64,000 nucleotides of DNA from Butyrivibrio sp. MC2021 (GCF_000621605.1 NZ_JHXX01000002.1:62001-126000), one strand, 5' to 3'. Counted from the first letter of the stretch, positions 1 to 8,829 are shown. Translations and numbers: made by a program. The notes: generated by a model not told the origin, from the letters alone.

Positions 1-149
1 TGAAAGAAATGCAGAAAGCCATGGAAAAGGGATTCAAGCAGGCTACTAAGACCTGGGGACGTGAACTTCCGGCAATATGCAAAGAGACTATGAATGCAGC
101 CAATAAGCTGTTTGAGGATTATTATCAGCAAGCTTCACTAAGCTCGTAA
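1..149 (+). CDS. 3' end of an unidentified alpha-helical protein (partial)
   Basis: The reading frame that starts at base 3 is open to a TAA at 147-149 and runs off the left edge. The visible 48 residues are charged and helical, ending in LFEDYYQQASLSS. I do not recognise the family. The gene is followed by two further coiled-coil proteins and a FliD-like protein in the same direction, so it may be part of a flagellar or secreted-protein cluster; that is inference from context only. Its last codons overlap the first copy of a small duplicated hairpin repeat that begins at 136. Confidence 0.6.
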   Translation, partial: KEMQKAMEKGFKQATKTWGRELPAICKETMNAANKLFEDYYQQASLSS

Positions 150-208
150 GAACCTCGCTAAGTGAACTTGCATGGCTCGCACTAAGCTCAAAAGAACTTC
201 GCTAAGTG
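136..208 (+). repeat. tandem pair of 29-bp imperfect hairpin repeats
   Basis: Bases 136-164 and 180-208 are two copies of a 29-mer that match at 26 of 29 positions. Each copy folds back on itself: CACTAAGC at the start pairs with GCTAAGTG at the end, with a single A-A mismatch. The first copy contains the stop codon of the upstream gene. The pair fills most of the gap before the next gene and looks like a small REP-like or terminator-like element. No T-tract follows either copy, so ordinary termination is not clearly supported. Confidence 0.55.
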
Positions 209-263
209 CTCTGCTCAACTCTAAAGAACAGGTGGTTTGATCATAAGAAGGGGGCTGGTGGTT

Positions 264-419
264 ATGGCAGATGGTCTTAAAACATTTTTTAGGGAACTAT
301 TAGATCCAAGTCCTATCAAAGAAAAGCACGTTGATCTCACGATGGAGCAGTTTGAAGAGCTTCAGAGAATATTGGAGAACGCCTATGAATATAAACATGC
401 AAGGGTTAAATCTTCTTAA
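264..419 (+). CDS. small acidic hypothetical protein, 51 aa
   Basis: I place the start at ATG 264 because AGAAGGGGG lies at 246-254 at a good distance; an in-frame upstream start at 237 has no ribosome site. The product is short, soluble and helical, with no membrane segment or cysteine. No family is recognised. It overlaps the start of the next gene by about 35 bases, which suggests translational coupling, so the two are probably made together. Function unknown. Confidence 0.5.
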   Translation: MADGLKTFFRELLDPSPIKEKHVDLTMEQFEELQRILENAYEYKHARVKSS

Positions 420-981
420 CAGACCTATGAGCAAAGCAACGCAGGACCGAATGGAAAGACAGGCCAAGCGTGATAATCAGATAGCCTTCTTTGAAAAGCA
501 GAAGGAAAACCTCAAGAACATGAAAACCAATTCTCTTGAAGATATCCAGAGAAAGCTCGATATGTTCCAACAGTATGATGACCAGATTGATGCAGCTAAA
601 GCCTCATATAACAACTCACAGATGTTCCATATACTGGATGAGGCCAGAGAACGCGGTGAAAAGATTGCTGAAGAAGCTGAGAAGATGGCTCCAAAGACTC
701 CGGAAGAGCGTCGTGAGGAAATGATCGAGGAAGCAACTGGTATCGATAAGGATAAAGGTATTCTTTCTGAAGTCATGGATGAGCTTGAGGACCAGATTGA
801 AGAACTTACCGAAATGGCAGAGGACATGGCAGAGCTTAGCGAGGAGAATCTTGAAGCGCTATCAGATGAAGCTCTTGCTGAAACTGATGCCGCTGCAATA
901 GCTCAGGCGAAGGAAATAAATAACATGCCTGTTGATAAAGCTTTGCCTGAAAGATACAGGCATATTGATTACCACATTTAA
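385..981 (+). CDS. coiled-coil hypothetical protein
   Basis: A 198-residue protein from ATG 385, which is preceded by TTGGAG at 370-375; ATG 427 is an alternative start. Nearly the whole length is charged heptad-like helix, with a Glu-rich stretch around residues 130-170 where many residues are acidic. There is no signal peptide or membrane segment. It lies between another small protein and a FliD-like protein in the same direction. A structural, chaperone or export-partner role would fit, but that is inference. The family is not recognised. Confidence 0.6.
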   Translation: MNINMQGLNLLNRPMSKATQDRMERQAKRDNQIAFFEKQKENLKNMKTNSLEDIQRKLDMFQQYDDQIDAAKASYNNSQMFHILDEARERGEKIAEEAEKMAPKTPEERREEMIEEATGIDKDKGILSEVMDELEDQIEELTEMAEDMAELSEENLEALSDEALAETDAAAIAQAKEINNMPVDKALPERYRHIDYHI

Positions 982-1019
982 GGAATGGATTCCGGGTAAT
1001 AGCAAAGGAGGGTGGATAT

Positions 1020-1814
1020 ATGTCAACAATCAGAGGATATTCACAGAGCAACTATTATGATAGCGCAGATAACGATTATAGCGCATATAACCAAAATGCC
1101 AGTTCGTTCCTAGCTGGATTAAGTATCAATTCAGGGAACAGCAATAATAATGGCATCATGGGTGGAATAAACCTCTCAGATTACGCCAGTATAAAGAATG
1201 GATCCTATGGGAAACTTGTTAAGGCCTATTATGCCAAGCAGAAGGCTGATGGTGCTTCATCAGGCAGGGATTCATCTGCAAAACTTACTTCCATGGGAAG
1301 TGCAGCAGGAACTCTGGCAAAGTCAGCAAGTGCTCTTATGAAGGATTCTCTTTGGGAAAAGAAACAGATCAAGACCAAAGATGAGAAGATGGGCGAAGAG
1401 ACTACAAAAGAAGATTATGATTGGGATTCAATTACCAAGGCAGTAAAGTCATTTGTTGATAATTACAACAAAACTATCGAGAGTGCCGGTAATTCAAACA
1501 CCAAAGACGTTTTAAGAAATGCTGCATGGATGACCAAGACCACAAAGTCTACAGAAAGACTTTTGGAACGTGCCGGTATATCGGTAGGTGCTGATAATAA
1601 GCTTGAGCTTGATGAGGATGCCCTTAAAAAGGCGGATATCAGTACTTTGAAGAGTGTATTTACAGGTTATAACTCTTTTGCATCAAAGGTTTACGACAAG
1701 GCGCAGTCCATGACAAACGCCGCAGCAAGAGCTGGTGGCACGTATACGAGCACTGGAAATTATTCAGATGTGCTGTCATCAATTCTGCCGTCAAATATTG
1801 ATAAAAAAGAGTGA
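1020..1814 (+). CDS. FliD C-terminal-like secreted/flagellar-associated protein
   Basis: A 264-residue protein with a good ribosome site (AGGAGGG, 1006-1012). The first 60 residues are rich in Asn, Ser and Tyr and look disordered. The segment from about residue 135 to 235 has the layout of the FliD (hook-associated protein 2) C-terminal domain: a helix of the VKSFVDNYNKTI type, then a long helix, then a short LELDEDAL turn and a final helix pair. It lacks the N-terminal part of a real filament cap protein. I read it as a FliD-like helper or exported protein, with moderate confidence. Confidence 0.5.
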   Translation: MSTIRGYSQSNYYDSADNDYSAYNQNASSFLAGLSINSGNSNNNGIMGGINLSDYASIKNGSYGKLVKAYYAKQKADGASSGRDSSAKLTSMGSAAGTLAKSASALMKDSLWEKKQIKTKDEKMGEETTKEDYDWDSITKAVKSFVDNYNKTIESAGNSNTKDVLRNAAWMTKTTKSTERLLERAGISVGADNKLELDEDALKKADISTLKSVFTGYNSFASKVYDKAQSMTNAAARAGGTYTSTGNYSDVLSSILPSNIDKKE

Positions 1815-1922
1815 GCGTGTATTGTGACAGGATTGTAAGGATTTGTGTGATTTTAGCCGATATAAAAATAGATAAATATTTCTGTAATCAAACATAGATC
1901 ATGTACAAGGAGGTAGATGATT

Positions 1923-2819
1923 ATGGCAGGAATCAATATTACTTCAGTAAACAGACAGGTAAAAGATATTAGTCAGGATATATATGCTGCAAAACTTCAG
2001 CGTGACGAGATACAGGCAAAGTCTGCAAACAAGGATGAAAATAATAGTATACAGAATGCTGTTGCCGAGAAACTAAGTGACAAATCTAACGTAAATACTG
2101 CTTTCTCAGATACGGCAGCCACCTTGTCTATTTCTGCTTTAGGTGCTGAAGAATTGGAAAAAGTAAGAGATTCCTGGAATAATCATACTGTCAGCGCGTT
2201 ATATGAAAAAGACATACCGGTAAGCAAAAATGCAGAGGGTGTATATAAAATTGGCGGAGCTTCATTTAATGATGAGGAGTTATCTGCAGCAAGAGATTTG
2301 ATAACAGGTGTCGGAAGTCAGTTAAAGAATGGATATCTCAGTTACAGAGATTATGCAAAGATGGAAGTAGCGCAGAAGTTTGTTGATAACCGTGCTTACG
2401 AAGGCTTTAATGATGATCAGGCCAAAGCTATTAGCAAGGCTATGAAAGACTACAATAATAACCTGATCAGAACTCAGGAAAGGATGCTGGCAAATAAGAA
2501 AACCAAGACCAATGATGATCCTGCATCAGGAAAATATTTTGGCATTGAGGTTAATGTGCCAAGTGAAGTAAGAAAATCAACTAATGAGTATGCAAGCACA
2601 GATATTGCTACAAACAATGATCTTATTAATATACTTCGTGATAGTATAAAATCACTTGATATAAACGATAAGGACTCAGTATATAAGTATAAAGCACAAT
2701 ATGAAGAAATAATGAGACCTGTATACACGACTCAATATCCTTTGCAAAGGAATTCAGATATTGACGATATTATATCCAAAGATGTAAATGAGATATTGAA
2801 ACTGAGCAGTAGATTGTAG
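1923..2819 (+). CDS. hypothetical protein, probably of the same exported family
   Basis: The start is ATG 1923, eight bases after AGGAGG (1909-1914); ATG 1917 is too close to that site. The 298-residue product begins MAGINITSVNRQVKDIS and is mostly helical, hydrophilic and free of Cys. It has no signal peptide. The compact N-terminus and Asn/Ser-rich composition resemble the FliD-like neighbour upstream and could suit type III (flagellar) export, but no domain is recognised. About 100 bases separate it from the previous gene, and no clear promoter was seen. Confidence 0.55.
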   Translation: MAGINITSVNRQVKDISQDIYAAKLQRDEIQAKSANKDENNSIQNAVAEKLSDKSNVNTAFSDTAATLSISALGAEELEKVRDSWNNHTVSALYEKDIPVSKNAEGVYKIGGASFNDEELSAARDLITGVGSQLKNGYLSYRDYAKMEVAQKFVDNRAYEGFNDDQAKAISKAMKDYNNNLIRTQERMLANKKTKTNDDPASGKYFGIEVNVPSEVRKSTNEYASTDIATNNDLINILRDSIKSLDINDKDSVYKYKAQYEEIMRPVYTTQYPLQRNSDIDDIISKDVNEILKLSSRL

Positions 2820-2894
2820 ACACAGAAATTTAAGAAAAATATAGCGGTTAAGTAATTGACTTTATCTCAGGAAATATGTACTATGATGATACAA

Positions 2895-3061
2895 ACAGAT
2901 GACTAGAGCATCTGTTGACTATGAAGTGTAAATCCCTACTGGCAGGGGGATACATGGAGTCTATGGGCGGGTTTAGTGTGACAACCGCGAGCCAGTTAGG
3001 CGTAAGCTGAAAAGAAAACACTTATAATTAAAGCCTCGACGTTACAGTCGGGGCTTTAATT
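2895..3061 (+). ncRNA. candidate structured RNA ahead of the PBECR4-like gene
   Basis: This gap folds into several nested helices on the plus strand: CAGATG/CATCTG at the 5' side, GTGT/ACAT stacked on ATCCC/GGGAT, a GCGG-TT/AACCGC stem, and finally a 15-bp hairpin at 3026-3061 (AATTAAAGCC then CGAC, mirrored, with one G-T pair). The last hairpin has no T-tract and ends right at the ribosome site (GGAGG, 3064-3068) of the next gene, so it could control translation or transcription of that gene. I could not match it to a riboswitch class I know. Strand and ends are estimates. Confidence 0.45.
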
Positions 3062-3073
3062 ATGGAGGTATAT

Positions 3074-3688
3074 GTGGAAGTAGTAAATAAGATTAAGAAA
3101 AACGCAGATGCATACAATAATCTGCTTGGTATAGAGTATTATTTTTGTCTTGGTTATAAGGGAAAAGGATTTGAAGTCAGAGTTCATTTTTCTAAGGAAG
3201 AGTTTCATCATCTTGAAGGAATTGGTCAGTTACGTGATTTGAAAATTCACAGTGAAAGTGGAAATAGAACCTTTGATATGGCTTTAGCAGGAGATGTTTT
3301 AGAAGATGAACTGAAAAAATCTCATTTTTACCAAAGTGGATGCGTTCAGAATAAAGTGGATTATCTTTATCTTCTAGAACGGATATTTGACGAAGACAAT
3401 ATAGTATTTAGATTCAGAAAATCGATGAAAGGCAGTGGTAAGATAGAAGCTGAGTTGTTTCTGACTTCGGAGTTGGAGATTGGACAGTTCTTTGTATATC
3501 TTGATAGAGTCGAAGAATCTGATGAAGAATACTACTGTAGGTCATTTGTGGCTAACCCTGAATTTGATAGAACGCAAGGACATGTAAAGCTTACTACCCT
3601 TTGGAGAGAAAAGATAAATCTTGAGACTGGCGAGAGAACTGTTTTGTATAGGTATAAAGATTTCTCACCAGATCAGCTAAATATGTGA
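3074..3688 (+). CDS. PBECR4-like nuclease domain protein
   Basis: I prefer GTG 3074, five bases after GGAGG, over ATG 3062, which lies inside the upstream hairpin. The 204-residue protein has a central motif of the form FSKEEFHHLEGIGQLRDL that resembles the PBECR4 family (phage barnase-EndoU-colicin-RelE-like nuclease 4), a predicted RNase fold found in phage and mobile-element proteins. The double His and the beta-rich C-terminal half fit that fold. No immunity or antitoxin gene is obvious next to it; the structured segment just upstream is the only candidate partner. Assignment is from motif memory, so moderate. Confidence 0.5.
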   Translation: MEVVNKIKKNADAYNNLLGIEYYFCLGYKGKGFEVRVHFSKEEFHHLEGIGQLRDLKIHSESGNRTFDMALAGDVLEDELKKSHFYQSGCVQNKVDYLYLLERIFDEDNIVFRFRKSMKGSGKIEAELFLTSELEIGQFFVYLDRVEESDEEYYCRSFVANPEFDRTQGHVKLTTLWREKINLETGERTVLYRYKDFSPDQLNM

Positions 3689-3760
3689 TTTTCTCACGAT
3701 ATGCGATAAAATATATATTATAGAACGTTAATGCGTAATCGCAATCAGGGAGAAGGGCAC

Positions 3761-5404
3761 ATGAAGCAGACATTTACAGCAGATAATACCGGCATAGGAA
3801 AGGCCACAGAATATATCCGTAAGATTTTGGAAAATAATGGCATTAAGGGAAAGACAAACAACAGAACAGTCCTGGCTGCGGAGGAATCCATGGCAGAGCT
3901 GGTGGCTCATGCAGAAGAAGGCAGTGATCTGGCGGTTAATTCATACTCATTTCTGGGAACCACAATCCTTGAGCTGTCTGCTCGGGGGGAGGCTCTGGAT
4001 ATTCAAAAGACCTTAATACCTTCCGTCCCTGAAGTATGGGCGATTCCTGATACAAATATGAGCACCGGCCTTCGCCGGCTTATCATGGGCAATATGTGCA
4101 AAGAACTGAAATACAAGCACAAGGATGGCGTAAATACCATTCAGATGTCAGCCACAATGTCATCCCGTGCCCTGATTTTGACTCTTGGAGCCATGATATG
4201 CGCCATGATTCTTGGAATTATTCTCAAGGCAGCAGCTCCCAAGGAGTTTCTTACTGCCCTGGATACCAATTTCCTTACTCTGGTCAAAAATATGTACATG
4301 AATGCCCTGAAGGTCATAGCTGCCCCTGTGGTGTTCTTTTCCATTGTGGGATGCTTTTCTAATCAGTCTAATCCCTCAGGCCTTGGACGAATCGGCGCCA
4401 AGATCATCGGCCTTTATCTGGTAACCACCATTATCGCGACAATTATCGGAATCGGCGTGTTTTTCATTTTCTGTCCCGGGGATGCTTCGACAGTAGCGGG
4501 GGTCACTCAGGATGTCTCTGCATTAACATCTCAGGCAAAAGATATTTCCATTAGAGAAATGATAACCGGCATTGTGCCTTCAAATTTCCTTGCGCCATTT
4601 CTTGAGAGCAATATGCTGCAGCTATTGTTTCTGGCTATTTTGACCGGTATTGCCATCGGCCTTATAGGAGACTATTCTGCCAGAATGGCCCAGTGGTTTG
4701 AGGGCTGCAATGAACTGTTTCTGAAACTGGCATCTATTATCATGCGTACCACGCCCGTTGCTGTATTCTGCTCGATTTTATCCATGGTGATCAAGATAGG
4801 TCCATCATCGCTGATTTCTGTACTAAGTATGTTCGGCACCTTCTTATTTGGCCTGCTGATGATGGTTCTTGCATACTGCATGATACTGATTCTATCGGGC
4901 TTTAATCCCTTGCTTTTCTTTAAAAGATACATTCCTACCATGCTCCAGGTCTTTTCCATCGCATCAAGCAATGCATCCATCTCATTGAATATGGAGGCCT
5001 GCAAAAAAGAGCTGGGTATATCCCCTGATATTTACAGTCTGTCGATTCCTCTCGGGGCAACCATAAACATGGATGGAACCTGCGTGCTCCTGGCTGTACA
5101 GGCCCTGACCATCGCGGAGAATTACGGGATGCATGTTCCTGCAGGCGCGTTATTTGCCCTGGCGCTTTCAATCATATTGATGTCCATAGGCGCTCCCGGA
5201 GTTCCGGGCTCCTGTGTGATCATTCTTTCCATGCTTCTTTCCCAGATCGGTGTCCCTGTAGAGGGAGTTGCCTTTGTTATGGGTGTTGGCCCCCTCCTTG
5301 GAATGTTTATCAGCATGACCAATTGTCTTGGGGATGTTGTGGTGACCACAGCCGTGGCCAAGAGTGAGAAAATGATAGATCTTAATGTATATCAGAGGAA
5401 ATGA
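3761..5404 (+). CDS. dicarboxylate/amino acid:cation symporter with N-terminal HATPase-like domain
   Basis: The start is ATG 3761 after AGAAGG (3751-3756). Residues 1 to about 125 look like an RsbW-type HATPase domain: an AAEESMAELVAHA box, and a late GLRRLIM...HKDGVNTIQM segment matching the ends of that fold. From about residue 135 the protein is a multi-pass DAACS (SLC1-type) transporter with SSNAS near the first hairpin, the NMDGT motif and a late SIGAPGVPG hairpin. Family members carry acidic amino acids, Ser/Thr or dicarboxylates with Na+ or H+. Fusing an anti-sigma-like ATPase domain to the cytoplasmic front of such a carrier is unusual; its role is unknown. Confidence 0.85.
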   Translation: MKQTFTADNTGIGKATEYIRKILENNGIKGKTNNRTVLAAEESMAELVAHAEEGSDLAVNSYSFLGTTILELSARGEALDIQKTLIPSVPEVWAIPDTNMSTGLRRLIMGNMCKELKYKHKDGVNTIQMSATMSSRALILTLGAMICAMILGIILKAAAPKEFLTALDTNFLTLVKNMYMNALKVIAAPVVFFSIVGCFSNQSNPSGLGRIGAKIIGLYLVTTIIATIIGIGVFFIFCPGDASTVAGVTQDVSALTSQAKDISIREMITGIVPSNFLAPFLESNMLQLLFLAILTGIAIGLIGDYSARMAQWFEGCNELFLKLASIIMRTTPVAVFCSILSMVIKIGPSSLISVLSMFGTFLFGLLMMVLAYCMILILSGFNPLLFFKRYIPTMLQVFSIASSNASISLNMEACKKELGISPDIYSLSIPLGATINMDGTCVLLAVQALTIAENYGMHVPAGALFALALSIILMSIGAPGVPGSCVIILSMLLSQIGVPVEGVAFVMGVGPLLGMFISMTNCLGDVVVTTAVAKSEKMIDLNVYQRK

Positions 5405-5420
5405 GTCATAGATAATTTAA

Positions 5421-6437
5421 TCAGAATTGTCCCATATAGGCAGCGAAGGCGACACCGCCCCAGCTGTCTTTATTTTCGGCAAAAATCTTACCGAACTGGC
5501 TGATGGGGGTAGGAGTTGCGGTGCCGATCTCCATGGTGGCGGAGGGACGATCATAGGTCTTTTGCACATAATCGGAAAAGGAGCCGTAGATACTTACGGT
5601 TCCGGACTCTGAGATGAGTTTGTAGTGGTTGTAGCCGGAGAGGAGAGTTGCCAGAGTCTGGGCCCTTGCGGCGTTTTCCGGGGAATTGATGGCTGCCCCG
5701 TAATAAATCACCCGGCCGCAGCTGTGGTAATTGATAAAGGCATAGAAGCCCCTGGCGGTGTACTGAGCCAGGGCATAGGTCTCTGCCTGGTCCATGGCAC
5801 TGCCCCCGGGATAATGCTCAAAACATGGGGAATGACTGATCTTTTTTGCCTGACCGAATCCCACAGGAAAATTTCTGTTAAGATCAACGCCATTGGCATT
5901 GGATTTCATTTTTTCCATTTTTGCTCCGGTTGATATCTGGGCTGCCAGCCAGCCTCTGGTGGCATCGTTGGTGGCGCCGTCATAGCCCCTTTGAGCTATT
6001 TCAACACCATCCGGATTGACCATGGGTATCACATGAAAGCAGACATTGGAAAAAAGCTCCGTGTAGGGAATGCCGTTTACATACATGGAATAATAATTGC
6101 TGCAGATGTACTCAATGATCTCCATTGTCATCTGGGAACACATATATTCTCTTGCGTGAATTGTGGATTGAATAAGGATCTTTTTGGAAGCGGCGGGATT
6201 GCCGATGATCACCACCGGAATATTGCGACCATAGGAGGATGATCCGATACTGGATATCGAGATAATGCCGGGGTACTTGGAGGCCAGAAGACCGATGTCC
6301 TCCATCATTTCCCCGTAGGTATACATCTGGTGGTCTGTGAGAACCACATCAGAAGGAATATCAGCGGCAGCAGCCGTGATAGTATGTGAGATAAACAGTA
6401 TTAGTGAAAATATCAGTGCTAATAGTTGTTTTTTCAT
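5421..6437 (-). CDS. secreted M14-family zinc carboxypeptidase
   Basis: A 338-residue protein with a signal peptide (hydrophobic stretch 5-22, likely cleavage near AAAA-D). The M14 zinc ligands are visible: His94 and Glu97 in HAREY and His238 in NYHSCG. Arg188 in DLNRNF binds substrate carboxylate in the family, and Glu303 in TMEIG fits the catalytic Glu. Members trim C-terminal residues from peptides or act on peptidoglycan peptides (gamma-D-Glu-mDAP type). The secreted form here suggests either nutrition or wall work. It converges with the transporter gene on the other strand, with 16 bases between the stops. Confidence 0.9.
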   Translation of the reverse strand: MKKQLLALIFSLILFISHTITAAAADIPSDVVLTDHQMYTYGEMMEDIGLLASKYPGIISISSIGSSSYGRNIPVVIIGNPAASKKILIQSTIHAREYMCSQMTMEIIEYICSNYYSMYVNGIPYTELFSNVCFHVIPMVNPDGVEIAQRGYDGATNDATRGWLAAQISTGAKMEKMKSNANGVDLNRNFPVGFGQAKKISHSPCFEHYPGGSAMDQAETYALAQYTARGFYAFINYHSCGRVIYYGAAINSPENAARAQTLATLLSGYNHYKLISESGTVSIYGSFSDYVQKTYDRPSATMEIGTATPTPISQFGKIFAENKDSWGGVAFAAYMGQF

Positions 6438-6499
6438 ATAAATATTTTAAGTTATTATCGTTATAACAGATATGAAAAAACAATTAAAAGTTTGGAGCC

Positions 6500-7570
6500 T
6501 TATTTGGAAGTGAGCTTCCTGATCTCCTCAGCGTTGTTCTTGTTGACCTTGATATAGTCGCAGCCGATATAGTGTTGATTTTTCTTGCCCTGAATGTATC
6601 TGACGGCGGCGTCTACAGCGTTGTGGGACTGTGAGATGTAATCGTTAAAAACTGTGCCCACAAGATAGCCGCTTGTGACATAATCAAGGGCCTGGGGCAG
6701 GGCATCAACACCAACCACCAGGATGTCTGTTCCTGGCTTGATGCCGGCATCTGTGAGGGCCTCAATAACACCGCAGGCCATGGCATCATTGTTGCACAGA
6801 ATAAGTTCGACTTCAGGGTAATCCACCAGGGCCTTAGACACCAGCTGTCTGGCAGTTTCCTTGTCCCAGTTGGCAACTCCGGTGTAGATGCAGTCCATAT
6901 TCCAGCCTTCGTGGGATATGGTGGCAACGGAGTATTCGGATCTGTATCTGGCGTCGATGTTCTCGGGGGCACCTTCTATGAGATAGTACTTGATGGTTTC
7001 ATCTCCGTTTAGATCAACTGCGGATAAGCCCAGATCAAGGACAAGCTCCCCCTGGTAGATGCCGGACTGTCTTGCGTCACAGCCCACATAGGTCACATCA
7101 AGGCCATAGTCCTCCCAGCGGCTCTCCTCAGCGGCCTCCGGCTCTCTGTTGACATAGATAACGGGAATCTTGGCTCCTGCGGCCATATCGGTAATGGAAT
7201 GAACAATGCTCACATTGACGGGGTTTACGATCAGGGCATCATATTCCTCTTCGACGAGCTGTTTTACCTGAGAAAGCTGTGTATCCTTGTTGTTCTCGGC
7301 ATCAAGAACAGTGACATTTTCCTGTGAAAATCCAAGCTCTGAAAGGTATTTAACTGTTTCCTCCAAAAAACATGACATGAAATCGTCGCTGAAGGCATAG
7401 ATAAGAATGCCTATTTTTTTATTTGAAAGATCATCGCTGTTGTCTTCCTGGTTCTTTGCATTACCCGGAGCAAAAAAATCCATAAGTGATGCGCAGCCGC
7501 AAAGAGCAGAGCATGAAAAAACCAGGAGAAGTGCGATGATTAGAATCTTTTTCTTCATTCTAATCTTCAA
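6500..7570 (-). CDS. sugar ABC substrate-binding lipoprotein, PBP1/galactose-binding type
   Basis: A type I periplasmic-binding-fold protein with a lipoprotein signal (ALCGC). The N-terminal IGILIYAFSDDFMSCFLEETV and the later ILCNNDAMACGVIEAL and GTDILVVGVDALPQAL are the hallmark strands of the MglB/RbsB family that binds galactose, glucose or ribose-type sugars. The start is either TTG 7570, four bases from AAAGGGACGG, or ATG 7558. No permease or ATPase gene is adjacent, so it works with a remote importer or as a chemotaxis or sensing partner. The next gene in the same direction is the carboxypeptidase. Confidence 0.85.
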   Translation of the reverse strand: MKIRMKKKILIIALLLVFSCSALCGCASLMDFFAPGNAKNQEDNSDDLSNKKIGILIYAFSDDFMSCFLEETVKYLSELGFSQENVTVLDAENNKDTQLSQVKQLVEEEYDALIVNPVNVSIVHSITDMAAGAKIPVIYVNREPEAAEESRWEDYGLDVTYVGCDARQSGIYQGELVLDLGLSAVDLNGDETIKYYLIEGAPENIDARYRSEYSVATISHEGWNMDCIYTGVANWDKETARQLVSKALVDYPEVELILCNNDAMACGVIEALTDAGIKPGTDILVVGVDALPQALDYVTSGYLVGTVFNDYISQSHNAVDAAVRYIQGKKNQHYIGCDYIKVNKNNAEEIRKLTSK

Positions 7571-7614
7571 CCGTCCCTTTAAAATATTTTTAAGTATAGC
7601 AGAAAAGCGCCGGT

Positions 7615-8280
7615 TTACATATTTTTTTTATGTAAATGAGTGATAAAAAACCATAGTCCCAGAAGCAGAACTATGCCACCCCACAGAAAATGCCTTCCCT
7701 GAAGCTGGAAATGCTCAGCTTCTCCGCCTTCCAAGGCATCAAGAGGATCCTGATAAAGAAGAATTCCGGTGGTGAGATTATGGGTGGAGATCCTGATGGT
7801 ATCGGGCTCATTGTCCAGATCCTTTAAAAGAACACAGTCTCCCATATTGTTGATAAGGACATAGTAGGTCCTGTCCTTGGCTCTGAGATAAAGAGGTATG
7901 TCAATTTCAAGGACAGCATCGGAGGATAAGGTGCTTATGGGCTCTGAAGGGGCATCGCCCACGGCTTTAGAGGCTGACATTTCCATGTACAGGCCCTCTG
8001 TCAGCATTCCGGTATTCTTTTCCTCTTTTTCTTTGCAGGAGAGAAGCTGACTTTTCAGTTCTTCATTTTCGATATCCGCCGAAATGGTGAGGTTAAAGGT
8101 GATGTCAGCGCTTTGGCCCGCAGAAATAACACTCAGTTCCTTGGGAGTAAAGCTTGCTTCCACAAAGTCCTTGTAATTGTCAAAACGAAAATCCGTGGCT
8201 GCAACTTCAAAGAGACTCTCTGAATTCGTGGTGATGTTAACAGTCCCGCTTTCATAGGAATAATGCGTGGTTTCGTGCAT
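7615..8280 (-). CDS. hypothetical protein with one C-terminal membrane anchor
   Basis: A 221-residue protein after a strong AGGAGG site. The body (residues 10-190) is beta-rich and hydrophilic, with DITFNLTIS-type strands as in immunoglobulin-like folds. A single hydrophobic helix at about 199-213 is followed by a basic tail (HLHKKNM). No signal peptide is visible, so orientation is uncertain; a tail-anchored cytoplasmic protein is one reading and a missed upstream signal is another. No family recognised. It lies upstream of the sugar-binding lipoprotein in the same direction. Confidence 0.55.
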   Translation of the reverse strand: MHETTHYSYESGTVNITTNSESLFEVAATDFRFDNYKDFVEASFTPKELSVISAGQSADITFNLTISADIENEELKSQLLSCKEKEEKNTGMLTEGLYMEMSASKAVGDAPSEPISTLSSDAVLEIDIPLYLRAKDRTYYVLINNMGDCVLLKDLDNEPDTIRISTHNLTTGILLYQDPLDALEGGEAEHFQLQGRHFLWGGIVLLLGLWFFITHLHKKNM

Positions 8281-8363
8281 GAAAACCTCCTGGGAAATGC
8301 CGATAATCTCATAATTATATTACAACAATTAACTAAACTTTGATAGAATAATGGCAAAAAATA

Positions 8364-8393
8364 AAGAGCAAAGAAAATGAATTCCTTGCTCTT
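8364..8393 (-). terminator. intrinsic terminator of the minus-strand gene at 8416
   Basis: AAGAGCAA (8364-8371) pairs perfectly with TTGCTCTT (8386-8393). Read on the minus strand, the hairpin is followed by a T-rich run (complement of 8353-8363). It lies just downstream of the stop of the small membrane protein gene on that strand. Confidence 0.65.
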
Positions 8394-8415
8394 GTTTGTA
8401 TTCTGTTGTATTAGA

Positions 8416-8679
8416 TTATTCAGCTGTTGAAGCCTCTGCTGCTGTATCGTCTGCCAGCTCTACGGAGATCTCTGTTGCTGAAGCATCGGCAGCTGCTGCG
8501 GTTTCATCGCTCTTGCCGAATTTGTTGTAGATGACTGAGCCAACAATAGCTGCAACGATGGCGATAATCACCAGGCTGCTTACGATCTTGGCAATTTTCT
8601 TTCTCTTTTTCTGCTTCTCGATTCTTTCTTTACGACCGGCTTTTTCTTTTTTGTAAGCGTCTATTTTTTCCTGACTCAT
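8416..8679 (-). CDS. small single-pass membrane protein
   Basis: I start at the ATG ending at 8679 (MSQEKIDAY) because GAGGGA lies a few bases ahead of it; an in-frame start at 8712 has no site. The 87-residue product has a very basic cytoplasmic head (residues 10-31, mostly Lys and Arg), one membrane helix of about 20 residues, and an Ala/Asp/Glu-rich tail outside. Such proteins are common in Lachnospiraceae and have no assigned role. Divergent from the dihydrouridine synthase gene, sharing a 150-base promoter region. Confidence 0.55.
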   Translation of the reverse strand: MSQEKIDAYKKEKAGRKERIEKQKKRKKIAKIVSSLVIIAIVAAIVGSVIYNKFGKSDETAAAADASATEISVELADDTAAEASTAE

Positions 8680-8829
8680 AGCTTCCCTCAATCCTTTTCT
8701 CATTTTTTGCAATTCCGTGAATTTTTATTCCCGAAACCTTTTACATTATACTACATTTCCTTAAAAATAGTTAAAATTAATTTGTGAAGATTTCTTTTTG
8801 GATGTATCTTAGGGGAGGAGAGAATAATT

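Noticed and set aside
477..827. A 116-codon Ser-rich open frame on the minus strand
   Set aside because: It mirrors the Glu/Lys-rich coiled-coil gene on the plus strand; Ser/Ile-rich frames are the usual antisense of such genes.
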